A DNA stretch of 64,000 nt from Macrophomina tecta (lineage: Eukaryota; Ascomycota; Dothideomycetes; Botryosphaeriales; Botryosphaeriaceae). Under the pieces are notes generated by a model, which made no database searches, was not told the origin of the DNA, and saw only the letters and a program-made list of their open reading frames with translations. Both the position numbers and the translations under genes were made by a program. Below are positions 1-11,323 of the stretch, one piece after another. Numbering within the stretch: the first letter of the stretch is position 1; each line of letters opens with the position of its first letter. The stretch covers positions 1,116,001-1,180,000 of the forward strand of contig JAKSGN010000043.1 of NCBI GenBank assembly GCA_024180945.1, given 5' to 3'.

Positions 1-245
1 TGGAACACTCCAGTGTCAGCACCGTAGTAGGGCTGAGGAACCCAGTAGCTTGAAGAGTCGGCGTTGGGAGAGCACGACGAGCAAGCGGAAGAGAAGGCGA
101 AGGCATTGCCAGAGATATCTATGGAAACATTGATAGCGGCGCTACCAACCAAGCGGTTGGCAAAGCTCGAAACGACGCCAGGCTCGCGGTGTGGATCAAT
201 GCGCTCACGAAGGGCGGTTCCGTAGCATGGAATTTCCCAATCGGT
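1..245 (-). CDS. DUF1996-type secreted protein, N-terminal part (runs off left edge)
   Basis: Read on the minus strand, bases 230 to 1 are open without a stop and carry a DUF1996-like pattern: PCYG, then ERIDPHREPG, then a paired Cys (SACSSC), then a SYWVPQPYY block like the SNYW..LYF block of that family. These domains are found in secreted fungal proteins, often beside WSC domains; their biochemical role is not established. The family's usual HVH after PG is replaced by FAN. The start exon could not be fixed: an in-frame stop lies just upstream of the PCYG stretch, so a signal-peptide exon and an intron probably lie between about 245 and 650. The rest of the gene is outside the window. Recognition rests on motif spacing only. 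Confidence 0.6.
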
Positions 246-2484
246 CCGACATAACGAGCGAAACGAGACTTAACAGGATCAGGAGTAAGATGATGAGATC
301 GATGACCAGCCACCAACGAGCGAGTAGAGCAATATTGGGGGCACTTCAGCAGTGTCTAGACAGCAGAAAGGATTCTGTGCCGTAGCTTCCTTACTGGTAG
401 ATACGGTAGTCTTTCGAAGGTACCAGAGTGAATGACAGTGTGAGGGGAATTCGAAGTTTTTGGCCACCAAACCTCCCCCCCTCCAAAAGTGCCGCCTTAT
501 CCCACGTAAGGTAAAAGAATATGATGACTCACTAATTTTACTTTGGGTCGGATTATCGAAGCTACAAAAAGTGCTGTGCGCGATGCGTAGATTCAGTATG
601 CAGGGAGGAACGCCACGTGTGAAGCAGCGCGCTCTCTCACTGCCACCCAAATAGCTTCAGAAAATTCCCGGTTATTTTCCTCGTCGCATAAACAAAACTT
701 CCAATAAAAAGACAAGCAAAATAGCGCACATGCATACGAAATAGTTGCCCAGAAACCGGCGCTCAGAGCAAGATGTCCCGGGCCCATTGAGCTTTCTGCC
801 AGTCGTACAAATGCAGGTGGTCCCTGCTCAAAAGTGCTCGCACATTAGCTCATGAGTCGTATCTGTTGACAACAAAGCGAGGCGAATTCAGCGTCTAACA
901 CGATCGTGGCCGGAGCGTCCGAGGACGCCATATGCACACTCCATGCCCCAGTCTTTCCATCACCTCATTTGAGGTACCTCGGTTGAACACAGCTATTATT
1001 CTTTTGTCGATAACGTGCCCTCAACATGGTCTGGGAGAAAGCTTTTATGCTCTTTAATGCCCAAAATGGAAGTGGAATTCACCTCTGGTGTCGTTTAGCG
1101 AGCTGCCACAGATGCTCACAGTCGATAGGATCCCTGGCTGGCCGCCCTGTCCTGGCAGTGTTTGTGTACAGCAAACATTTGGGTACGCCTTGTGTTAAGT
1201 TAGTCTTCAGGCGGGCTCCCATTGAAAACTTGGAGCGACGAACATGCTCCTCGCTTGGACTCGATAAGGGACGAGCGTTCGATGTTATGAGAGCGTGCGG
1301 CCTTACTCCACGATCCAGCACGTCTTGCTTACGCTGTAAATAATAAGGTATCCCGAGAATATCGCGCTGATCGGATGTTTTTGAATGGGTGCTTAACAAT
1401 TGCCAGGAATGTTTGAGTGCTGCGCGGATGCAGATGGAGATGAATTAATCCTCTCGCATCAGATACTGCAACCGCCAAAAGATAAGGCTTAAAGTGCTCA
1501 GGAAAGTAGCCCATCTATCAAGGATTGCTGACTAGCGTCGAATAAACCACACGTAGGTGCGTGTGTCTCTGCCATATCTTCTTGACCGATAGTCGACGCT
1601 AGTCCAGCCGGTTCTCGTGACGCCCTCCTTCTCAACTGTAAACCGCTATTCGTACAGATACATTGATCTCAATAATTTTTGAACAATTTTGTGTTATATT
1701 CCTACATTTTGCGAACCTGAGAGGCCATCGGAAGATGTAGTGGTCGTTTTATGCGGAATGAGCCAGTTTCTCCGCCTTCTCCCGGCGAATCATGTGAAAG
1801 AATGGCACAGAGAGTGTTCTGTGCCAACTTCCTAAACAGCACCGCAGCTCCTAGCGAATTAAAGCAAGTCTCAACTTTGGTGAGGTAAGCAGGAGAGGGC
1901 AGGCTTTATGCCTGGGAAAGCTTGCGTGGGGAACGGATATCCTGAGCTTAGGAGATTACTCCATGAATGAATGAATGCAAGCGACAGTGGCAAGGGAATA
2001 CGCAGCCAACCAAGATAGATCAAGCGCGCGCAGGAAACCAGACTAAGCGTCATGAAAATCAGGCGCTCCTAAATTGGTTTGCCGCGAGTGAGCTGGCCTT
2101 GTGAAGATCGCCATCCATGATGCCCGGCTCGCGCTAGTGCACACCGAAAGGGGCACTGGAGGTCTGAACACCAGCTTTAGAGTTCAGCCCCCAGTCCACT
2201 GTTTCAAACTGGAAAGGAGTTATTTTTGCCAGCCTGGAGTAACTGAAATTGCTACGCGCAAACACTGACTAAGTATGCTTGATTAGCAGATGGGTGCCCA
2301 ATCAGCGGTCGGCCGTATGATCATTCCTGAGCAGCAGACTTCAGTCGAAAGCTCAGGCGCACAGTATTACTAACCACACGCTTTGTTTTTTTCCCACTAC
2401 CAGCGAGCGATTATTCTTACTTTGGAGCCTGTGCCCATGACGCTTGTGGTTGCCACGATGATCTTCCCCTTGTAGATCCAAAAC
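246..2484. other. no gene recognised (2.2 kb)
   Basis: Open frames here are short, overlap on both strands and show no family motif. The left part may hold the first exon of the DUF1996 gene. The right end is the promoter of the next gene. No tRNA, array or long repeat was seen. Confidence 0.5.
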
Positions 2485-2485
2485 A

Positions 2486-2491
2486 TATAAA
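2486..2491 (+). promoter_or_regulatory. TATA box of the secreted-protein gene
   Basis: A TATAAA lies 71-76 bases before the ATG at 2562, a normal distance for a fungal TATA promoter. It supports starting the protein at 2562 and not at the in-frame ATG at 2502, which is only about 11 bases downstream of the box. Confidence 0.6.
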
Positions 2492-2561
2492 GGTTCGGTG
2501 AATGAGCAAGTTCTACGAGTCAGAACAAGTCCATCTTCTAGTATACATTGTTCTTATTACA

Positions 2562-3545
2562 ATGTCTACCAAGAAATTTTTCAAACAAGCCTTTGCGCTT
2601 GCAGCCATTCTCTTTACCGTCGTGTCCGCTCATTCCGGCTGCACAGAGCAGCCCGATTATGTCACCCGCAATCTGAACACCATTCGCAGCATCTACAACA
2701 TCACCGTATACCCTAACAATCTCCCCATCATACAGAAAGGCGCCTCCGCCGTGCCTTCTGGTCTTTTCAATAAGAACGCTGCAGGCCGTATCAGCCCTGT
2801 TGGCAACTTCACCGGCTTCGACGACAGCATTGAATACTTCTTCGCCCTGGCACCGACGCCGGATACAAACCCCGGCAAAGTAGCTATTTACGAGGCCCAG
2901 CTTGTTGAGTTCACCAGTGGATGCCCTGAGGTAGCGTCGTCACTGGTTTACCTGAGGACCGGTGTCATCGATAAAAAGACAAACAAGGTGGACCTCTCCA
3001 AACCCACTACCACGCTTGCTCAAGTTGCTTTCTGGAAGTTCGATGATCAGGGAGCGGTCCTAAATTACCATGCCTGGATCCCCAACCTGCAGGTATGTTC
3101 CAGTCAAAAGAATACAAGCGAGGTCTAATGCAGATGCTGATCGCTGCGACAGACCTGGACCGAAGTGGGAAACAATGTCGACTTCGACAACGTTGTGATC
3201 CAAAAGGCCGTTCCCGTCCAATTATGCCCGCAAATTATGCAGAACTGCAAGGGCGACAACCAGCAGTACTCTAGCGTCGCTACCTGCGTTGCCGCACTCG
3301 AGCTTAAGCCCTTCGGCAGCTTCGATGAAGCTTGGGGTGACAACATTGTGTGCAGGGAAATTCACGTCCTTCTTACGAAGGTCCGGCCGGAAGTACATTG
3401 CCCCCACGTCGGCCCCAAGGGTGGCAGTCCTCCGGACAACTGGAAGTGCGTGGACATCGATTACAGTGTAGACTACTTTGATGACTCTCAGCTCTTCGGC
3501 ATGCCACTTGGCAGCACTTTCACCTGCGGAGCGCCTTTGCTTTGA
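2562..3545 (+). CDS. secreted cysteine-containing protein, function unknown
   Basis: Two exons (2562-3092 and 3153-3545, intron 60 bp, GT-AG) give 307 residues. The first ~22 residues form a signal peptide (basic start, then FALAAILFTVVSA). The mature chain has about ten cysteines, including LCPQIMQNC, HCPHVGPKGG and a final FTCGAPLL, as expected of a disulfide-bonded extracellular protein. The C-terminal half holds a run reading CREIHVLLTKVRPEVHC that looks conserved, but I cannot name a family. The start at 2562 gives an N-terminal signal peptide and fits the TATA box. Phase is preserved across the intron, so the gene looks intact, unlike its downstream neighbours. Confidence 0.75.
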
Positions 3546-3748
3546 GATGCTGGAAAGCAGAAGCAAGTATTTCATGCCATTTACTTCGCACATGTATCAT
3601 TGAGAAGGGTCCGCTTAATGAATCGTTGGTTATTTCTGGAAATTTCACAACATCTCTCACAAGAAGCCTCACTACGCACGATTGCTTTCCAAACCCCCAA
3701 AACTTCCGCACTCGACAAGCATTGTCCCCAAAGCAGCACCATCCGTAC

Positions 3749-5784
3749 TTACGGCTCACCATACATATACGCCCGGTCCTCCTTGATCAGATCACTACAA
3801 TACTCGGCCACCGCATAGACCGTATTACTCGGATGCCCGTTCGTCTGAAACGGAAACACGCTCGCATCCACAACGCGCACATTCGAAGTCCCCCACGCGC
3901 GGCACCTGGGATCCGTCACGCCCCCCATGTCCCGCGGCAGCATACTCGCGGTTCCCATCGCATGCCGGGCCGGGAAATAGTTCGCCTTAATCCACGCCTT
4001 CCACGCCTCGTCACCTCCATCCTCTGGCACAGCCTCGCTCCCCGGCGAGATCTCCCCGCTGTGCAGTTCCTTCAGCGGCGCGGTACCGTATAGCGAGCGG
4101 ACGTAGCGCGCCGCGGCAACGTGCGTCGACATGTCGTACGGCAGCTGCCAGTAGCGCGGATCGATGGAGGGCGCGGCGAGCGGGTCGCTGGACCGGATAT
4201 GCACGCTGCCGCGGGCGAAGGGCATGGTGCTCCAGGCTTGGGCGGTGAGGTTAGGGCCGTTGGTGCCATGCTGGAGCTCGACGCAGGGGACGGCTCGGTT
4301 GAAGAGCAGGTCGTGCTGGAGTTCGAGGTAGCGCAGGATGCTGGCGGCGGGGGTGGCATCGTTGTTTGATGCAGCGATGACAGCGGCGTAGGAGGGGAGG
4401 GCGGAGTGGATGGCGGAGGCGAAGGCGGTGGCGTTGGGACCGTAGAGGTCGGCAATAGTGAGGTAGGAGGGGGTGAGGGGGTTTTCGGAAGGGGAAGTGG
4501 CGTTGAAGAAGAAGAGAGTTAGGGCTTGGTCCATCCTGGGGTGGCGTCAGTGTCTGAACCATTGCTTCGGTAGTATTTTGTCAAGGACCCACAGGTTCTC
4601 TCCAACTCCGGGGATGTTGACTACTGTCTTGATTCCGTTTTGGGACAGTATTCTCGCCGCAGATAAGCGTCAGCAAAGGTGTTGTGACTCGGCGTGTTTG
4701 GGCTGGCTTACGAAGGGTTGCCGACGCCGGAATGTTCAAGCAGAGCAGGAGTGCGGAAAGCCCCACAAGCCATAATGACATCAGAGGTCGCATTAAAAAC
4801 TTTACGCTCACCGTCGGGCAAGACGACTTCTACTGCGTTGGCAACAGCCGAGTCTTCTGGGGGTTTTGATGCTTCCCAAAGCAGGCCGAGAGCCGTTGTT
4901 CCAGCCATCATGTGAAGGTTAGGGCGACCTTGAACAGGGTAGTAGTATGATCTTGCGGAGTCTGCTCGAACATCGAGGACTGCTTCATTGCCAGGTGTGA
5001 CTGTCCGAGGCGAGGCCTTTAGATGATGATCAGCTATGGCTCTTGTCATTCTTCTGGCGAATTCCCTACTGAAACTCCCCTGGTCTTGCCACTAGCCGTG
5101 TCCACGTTAAATGGGATATCGAACTTCCCGAACGTTTCTTTCACAGTCAGAAAGAAGTCATCCTGCTGGGCCTGCCGTTGCCACCCTACGTGCACTGGTC
5201 CTTGGAAGCCATGTAGAAGAGGCTCGAAGAGAGCTCCCTTCTCTGACTGCTTTTTAGTCGGGGGAATGAGACGTTCGCTTTTCTTGTAGTATGCAAACAA
5301 ATTATCCCAAGTCCATCCCATATTTCCCGCCCGCACCCACGCATCAATTTGCGCATCTTCAGCACGGATGTACTGCATTCCTGGACACGCGCATCTTTAG
5401 AGTTAAACTATTCTTTAATATGCTTACAAAAGAGCAAGAATTACCATTGATGATGGTCGAGCCACCAATTTCCTTTGCCAGCTGCCATTATCCTCGTTTT
5501 CCGTCTGCGTTGTTTTGGGGTTCTATATAGTATTGCCAGTTGGGAGGCCCGAAATAAAGACTATTTCCTTGACTGAGCTCCGGGAAGCTCGAATCGGCTT
5601 CGTTCAGTGCGGAGTAGCCGGCCTCGATGGCGAGAACCTGGACGTTAGCATTTTCTGACAGGCGACTTGCGACAACGAGACCGGCATTGCAGCCACCGAC
5701 GATTATATAGTCATAGGCAGCAGTGCAGGCGGCAGGATTGATAACAGTCAACAACAGAGGGAGTAGAACTCGAACGTTAGCCAT
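3749..5784 (-). pseudogene. GMC oxidoreductase (AA3 type) with one in-frame stop
   Basis: Five exons: 5784-5445, 5380-5070, 5016-4712, 4652-4593 and 4535-3749, all with GT-AG introns of 53-64 bp and correct phase, would encode 600 residues. Family signs: signal peptide (MANVRVLLPLLLTV), FAD-binding YDYIIVGG with a Cys where most members have Gly, GGSTIINGMQYIRA, SGVGNPS, PGVGENL, and the C-terminal catalytic region with FPARHAMGTASM and NGHPSNTVYAVAE. GMC enzymes are extracellular FAD oxidases or dehydrogenases of alcohols, sugars or aryl alcohols; the substrate here is unknown. A TAA at 5488-5490 (codon 99) interrupts exon 1 eight codons before GGST, in a place where relatives usually read through RVLxWxxGKxxGG. 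Every other boundary is clean, so this is either a very young pseudogene or a sequence error. An ATG at 5856 is an alternative start. Confidence 0.85.
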
Positions 5785-6937
5785 GTCTTTGGCGGTATTG
5801 AGATAGGGAAAACGACGAGAATCGGTGGCGGAGCCGTCCGGATATATGATGATCAAGTGGGGTTTACCACATTTAGACTTTGGTCTACCTCGGTCGTTGT
5901 AAGCTTTTTGCCGAAAGCATTAAATAAGGAATCAAAGGGCTTGTTAGCAAAGATCACCATTTGAGGCCTGGAAATTGCATTTGAGAGTGGTGCTGAGTTG
6001 AAGTCGACGTTCGACCCAACATGAGATGATGAGTGACAACTATACATGCAATCCATTTCTTAGTGTTCACTGCGGGAGATTCCTACTTTGACACAGTAAA
6101 TTTGGGATCAGATTATGATTTTGCTTCAAGAACTCCTAGATGGCACTTTTACGATAGGGCTTACTGATGCTAAATATTTTTGAAGGAGAATTTGCTCCCC
6201 GTAGAATTGCAGTAATGCTTTAGAGATTGTGGCCCCGACAAAGAGAATACTTATTGCAAAACTGCACTTCCGGGGGACAGGCTGAGACATGGAAAAGATA
6301 GACCGCAGTCGAGGCCATAATGATTGCACGCAAGTGCAGTATCAGCGACAATTAGATAGAGTATTCTATCTGCTGTCCAACGAGGTCTACGTTCAATGGA
6401 GCCCTTGACTACAGATGTGTCGAAATAGTAATTAAGGTATCGTACGTCTGCCGAATGAATGAGAAAGTGCAGAGAGCTATGGCGTTGATGAGTTGGATCG
6501 GTCTGCACGGCACAAGAACCAAATGCAGGCTGCACGAGCCTTCCCGCTGACCTTCGCCAGCTGAGCTTCCCAGCTTGGTAAGGTCTCGGTAACATCACCT
6601 CTCCGCGAGCGGCTTGGCTCCCTTCGCCACTCCCACCGCGGCAGTGTTTTTCAATTGGCTTCGTACTTCTGCCTGATATGAGCTCAGCACAAACATTCTT
6701 TGAACACCAAGTAATAGCAATAGACAATCCGGACAGCCCGCCCAATTCTTGACGTCAGGAAGGAATAAGGGCAGGATATGGAGGCTCCGGAGAGCATACA
6801 TAAAAAGAGATATCAAGCCGCCAGTCAGGAACAATCAACTCTTCAACGCATCGCACTTGCGCTCCTCACCGCCGGTCCGTCACATCGTCGCCCTCCTGCG
6901 AATAAATAAAAGAAAGAAAAGAAAAGAACCTCACATT
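5785..6937. other. intergenic, no gene recognised
   Basis: This is the divergent spacer between the GMC gene (-) and the secreted-protein gene (+). No open frame with a recognisable motif was found. A CATAAAAAG run near 6799 could serve as the TATA element of the gene at 6938. Confidence 0.5.
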
Positions 6938-7597
6938 ATGTTCTTCCAGACCATCATCGCAACCCTCACCGCAGCCACTGCGGCCACCGCCGCCCCGACC
7001 ACCAGCAAAAGACAGTACTTCAGCGGCGTCGCCACCCAGCCCGGCTCACCCATCGACAACGCCCGCATCTCCGCCTCTAACAGCAGCCTCTGGCTGCACC
7101 ATGCCCAAGACGCCTTCTGCGGCCAAGAGGGCCAGGACTTCGCGACCTTCTACCTCGACGGCGACGCCGCCTACCTCTACCGCGCCAGCGCCCCTCCCGA
7201 ACAGCGTGAGTGCCCCTTCCGCATCCCCCTCCCTCGCAATCTTTCCATACAGCAGACTCCAGCTGACACGCTCGCACAGTCTTCGTCGACCACTCCGGCA
7301 TGGGCCACGGGCAGGTCGGCTACACCTTCGGGGCGCCGAGTCTGCGCCGCGCAACTCGCAGCGCAACGGCTTCGCGGTCGACGCGGAGGGCCGGCTGGCA
7401 TTCGAACGCACTAGATGGTGGGCGTGCCCCACGGGGCTCGGGACGGCAGCTACGGGATTTGGTTGAACAAAGGGTCGGATAAGTGCGTTGGGTTTGTGTT
7501 CAGGGTTGAGTACACAGAAGCGCCGGTTGGGTGTCTGTATTCGCACCGGCCGGCGTACGAGGCGATGCTGCCGGCGGAGGGGTTCTGGGAGCCGTGA
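6938..7597 (+). pseudogene. small secreted protein with two frame slips
   Basis: Exon 1 (6938-7205) encodes a signal peptide (MFFQTIIATLTAATAATAAP) and a mature start. An intron 7206-7279 (GT-AG) leads to exon 2. The reading LFVDHSGMGHGQVGYTFGA then breaks: the sensible continuation (SAPRNSQRNGFAVDAEGRL) is in another frame from about 7330, and the end (DGSYGIWLNKGSDKCVGFV to GFWEP) in the third frame from about 7440. Both steps are the same size and sense, as two one-base losses would give, and both lie in G-rich runs. The pieces keep a biased, protein-like composition, so the decay or error is recent. Fungal small secreted proteins with a late CVGF or CxxYS pattern look similar, but I do not recognise a named family. 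Confidence 0.65.
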
Positions 7598-7755
7598 GAG
7601 GGGTTTGGGGAAGTGGAGCGGTCCTGGGGGTGGGCTTGGGTGGGCGGTTTGTGCTGGTGATGGGTGCTGCGTTGTTCTCGCAAAGTTGTCAAGGTCGTTC
7701 TGCAGAGTGTTACTGAGTGCTCGATCTGTTGGCGGCGCGGCTGATTTCTGGGGTG

Positions 7756-8894
7756 TCAAGATATGCTACCGAATACAGCGGCGTTGGCAGCGATGAGGCG
7801 CTCGGACGGGAGGGAGCGGGCTTCGGTCAGGGAAGAAACGTTGGCGAAGCGAAGAAATTCCTCGAAAGTACGGTCATGCAACTTATGAAGCGGGGAGGAA
7901 TAGCGTCTTAGAGGGCTGTCGTTCGTATGCTGAATCAATGAGGAAACCGGCCTAGGGACATCATGTTTGACTGAGGTGTTGGTGTCTATGACCGCTATGC
8001 GGGTCCCATCGCCGCCGAAGAGGTGGATATGGTCTTGTACCCAATGAAGAGCCATGCGCTGGTCGTGCAAGCCGACATTAGAGGTGCCGTTCTGGGCTTC
8101 GAGGGAGATGCCTGAGAGCCAGCCGAATGCGCCCAGCCGGTAGTTGATGGACACGAGGATAAAGCTCGGATGGGAATGGTGAGACCAGCTATTTCTCGAG
8201 ATGTCGATAGGCCCGTCAAGCAGGGCCTTGGAACCAGATGTGTGTTCTCCACCTGTTTAGATTAGAGGTTGCCGGTCTAGGTAGATGAGCGTGGAGAATA
8301 TACCGTGTATCCATACAATGACGGGCGCACCCTGGATTTCTCCTTCCACAACATGCCTTCGGCGGTCGAGTATAGGCTTCGGCACATATATATCAAGGAA
8401 GAGGCAATCTTCGGTTTCGGATTGGCGCCCGCCGGGCTTCAGATCGGATTTCGACGAATGGTGCAATGGGACAGTCTGATTGACAGAACTTTGCGGTTTC
8501 GGTTGGACAGCGGCTGGAGGGAGTGAAGATGCAGCCTGTGGGCAAATACGACGCTCCCGGTATTCTTGAATAAAGGGCTTGCCGACGCGTGGTGGTACTG
8601 CAGGCTGGAACCGTAGATGATCTAGCGGAGCGGCGGCATATCTGATATCTAAGAATTCGTAGTAACCTGTAGCTTGCTATATGTTCCTGTATGAGCCTGC
8701 AGATTCGCGAGGTTATGACCCTTTAAGGCGCTCGGAATTCTCCTTACTCTAAGAGTAGAAGCCCGATAGCATCCATAACCGAGGTTCACCATGGGCAGCG
8801 AGGTGAACGAATGCCATACATAAGCGATGGCGAAGATGGAAACTAACAAAGCAGAACAAGGAAGGGCTTCTGAAGGCCGAATGATCAGAGACAT
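7756..8894 (-). pseudogene. type-B carboxylesterase, truncated, nucleophile region deleted
   Basis: Three exons (8894-8748, 8676-8304, 8252-7756) join in phase to a continuous 338-residue frame; intact members have about 550. The N-terminal half is well kept: a hydrophobic leader, GYYEFLDIRYA, SETEDCLFLDIYVPK, VIVWIHGG split by an intron, SGSKAL, VSINYRLGAFGWLSG, NVGLHDQRMALHWVQ and FGGDGTRIAVI. Immediately after this, where the family has the nucleophile elbow GESAGG, the sequence passes to unrelated residues and then to a segment resembling one from much further along (TFEEFLRFANVSSL). The catalytic Ser, Glu/Asp and His are therefore all absent. The introns still splice cleanly, so the damage is an internal deletion plus loss of the 3' half. 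Catalysis by this product is not expected. Confidence 0.8.
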
Positions 8895-9440
8895 GGTAAC
8901 AGCAGGAGCAAAGGAAGTCAGGATGAGTCTTGCAGAGATGTGAGAAAGCTGCAAAGAAAAGAATGGCATTGTCGAGTGCTCTTTGACGATTACGAATACG
9001 ATTAAGGAAAATGAATAGAATAAGTGGGGGCGGCGCCGTGTGTCTTTCCAAGAATCTACGGGATAGAAATAGACGGAGAAGGAGCCGTATGCCGTTCGTG
9101 CTGTGCCTGACTTCCAACCCGATTATATGACGGCTACAGTTTGCTGCTGAAAGACTGAAACGGCGGAATGGCTGGAAGATTTGGGCCAGCAGAACCGGGT
9201 GCCAGCAAACACTTCAAGATAGTGTAGAAGTAGAGAGGAAAGGAAAAGTTCGAAGGAAAAGCAAACAAGCAATAACTTCGCCCATGGCTGGCATGGGAGA
9301 CGGCGGTTGAGGTTGTGAGGATCCGTATTGGTAAGCAATTCAGCCACGAAGGATAATGCCTCGGTTGTGGGCGGCTTCTCAAACTCATAAATCAAAGCGC
9401 AGCTGCGCCCGAAGGCCACCAACACCACACAACATCTGAC
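8895..9440. other. intergenic spacer
   Basis: This is the divergent spacer between the esterase relic and the small membrane protein. Nothing recognisable was seen apart from scattered A/G-rich runs. Confidence 0.5.
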
Positions 9441-9881
9441 ATGGTTACCACGCAGCTCTTGTTCAAGACGGCGGCCGTCCTCACCGCCGTCTTCATCCCC
9501 GGCCACATCGCCGTGGGCTTCAAGACGGTGCACCCGGCCCTCAGCAGCATCAACACAGCGACGAGAGCGGATCGCAAGGTCGGGCAGCGCGGGGCCCAGA
9601 ACGCATGGAATTACCTCAACGCCTCGCTGCTGGTTTCAGGTGCGTGCAGCCTCACCGACCAAGTGTCTCGCTGACGCCAGCTTCATGTAGCCGCGCTCAA
9701 CTGGCAGTGGGCGCGCACTGGAGGTCCGCAGACGCCCGAGGAGACGGTTGCCCTGGCGGCAACCGTCGTCATGGGCTTCGTCAACTCGTTTCGCTACGCT
9801 CAGGTGGGAGAGTATGCGCCGCTGGGCTGTTTGTTCGTTGCGCCGCTGCTCAGCCTGGTGGCCACGCTGAAGGGTCAGTGA
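9441..9881 (+). CDS. small fungal membrane protein, unknown function
   Basis: Two exons (9441-9639 and 9691-9881; intron 51 bp, GT-AG) give 129 residues. Four hydrophobic stretches are visible: LLFKTAAVLTAVFIPGHIAVGF near the N-terminus, LNASLLVSAAL in the middle, VALAATVVMGFVNSF, and a C-terminal PLGCLFVAPLLSLVATL. Short charged loops separate them, including a conserved-looking NAWNYLN. The pattern suggests a small multi-pass membrane protein. I do not recognise a family. Phase is kept across the intron and the protein ends immediately after the last helix, so the model is probably complete. Confidence 0.65.
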
Positions 9882-11323
9882 TCGAGGGGGAGAAATGGAT
9901 CCGCCTCATTGTGCTGCTGAAGCTCTTCGCCCTTGCACGTGACCTCCAATTGAGTCATCACCTTTTCCTCGCTCAGGTGATTCTCCACTGCGGCGAAGCG
10001 AAGCTCGACGCGAAAATGGACTTTTTGGCGCTTCTCCCCGCACATGTCAGCCCTCGTACTCGTATCTCCACAACTCCGTTCCCATCATCGCGTCTTGTGG
10101 CACTCCCGCTGTCTCGATTCCCGACCCTCTCCGCCGGAACCTGAGCCTAATTGGCGCACCTGTCCATCAAAGAGGTGGGATGACCTCGATTCGCACCGCT
10201 GCACCGCCCCAAAGCTGCCAATTCTCAATCGCCTGTGCCAAAGGACGCTGCGCCCCAAACTTGGCGCTATGACCTGCAGTCGGGAGCACCCGTGCGGAGG
10301 GCCAAACCCATCGACGTCTCATCCTCGTTGATCTTGATCTCAGTGAATTTACTCCACTGTCGCCCCGTCCGCCTCTATCGCGCCTGCTGCAAGACGTTGC
10401 CCCCGCCGTCGTGCCCACCGCTCTCCGCTTCCGACGCTGGGAGAGCCAAGTCCAAGCGTTCGCCCGCTTCCATACCCAACGTCTGTTACACTTAGGCTCG
10501 CCTTCCAACCTCCCCCATACTGTTTGACCGCGTCATTCTCCGGCGTTCCGCCTTGGACCCTCGGCGCCGGCGCCTTGGTTTCAGCGGTTTCCATTTAAAC
10601 TGCTGTCCGAGCGCTGCTCTTGGCGCACCTTATCCTGCCTCTCTGGCTCCTGTGCGCGTCCTCTGCCTCGTCCGTTATGGCCTTCACTTCTCATTTGCCG
10701 GGTCTTGGCTGCTCGCCGGCAGAGCTATCCTGATCTCTCCTTGCCGGTTGGCTTTTGTGATGCCTGTCTTCAAGTGAGGTGGGACCGTTGCTCTTGGCCG
10801 CCTGCTCGTCTCACACGGGGGCTTGGCATTTAGGCAGTGCTTGCTTGGACAACCTGCCACGCAGCCTGTTGAGCCAGCGCCTTCCGCCCCGCCACGCTTC
10901 GGCCTTGGGGCCGTCGTATTACCGCTTGGTGCCAGGTGTACTTGTCCTCTTGATTGTTCTGAGTAGTCGCTCTCCCTTTTCGTATCGTCTGTATGAAGGA
11001 TTTCACCTCTGTCCTGGGCACCTTGGCAACACCGTGCTCTTCCCTCCTTTAGCGAACATGACGCTTGGTCCAGTATCCAAGCCGGAGGACCTATATTGGA
11101 CCTCCCGCCACTTCGCCGCCGTCCGCGTTTCTTGGCCCTCCGCTTACCTTCACTCCTTTCTCCTCAAGCCTCAGCAACACTCACCTGCAGTCACTCGCTC
11201 TCGTTGTACCGCCTTGAGGAAGGGAATTCGACTGCTTCCATCAATCTGCGTGCTCGCGGACCTTCACGGCCGACTTTCTGGTAGTGGGGCAACGCCGGGA
11301 CCGCCCGCCTCCCCGCCTTGAAT
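9882..11323. other. 1.4 kb pyrimidine-rich stretch without a gene
   Basis: Open frames here are low-complexity (Pro, Ser, Leu, Arg rich) and show no motif. From about 10000 to 11300 the plus strand is rich in C and T. Long pyrimidine-rich leaders occur upstream of some highly expressed fungal genes, so part of this may be promoter or 5' leader of the mannanase gene at 11324; that is inference. Confidence 0.4.

Noticed and set aside
5488..5490. Programmed stop-codon readthrough in the GMC gene
   Set aside because: The context is TAA TGG, not the known readthrough type TGA CTA, and the family has no precedent that I know of.
10779..11321. 180-residue plus-strand frame upstream of the mannanase
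   Set aside because: Composition follows the C/T-rich DNA; no motif and it overlaps the mannanase leader.
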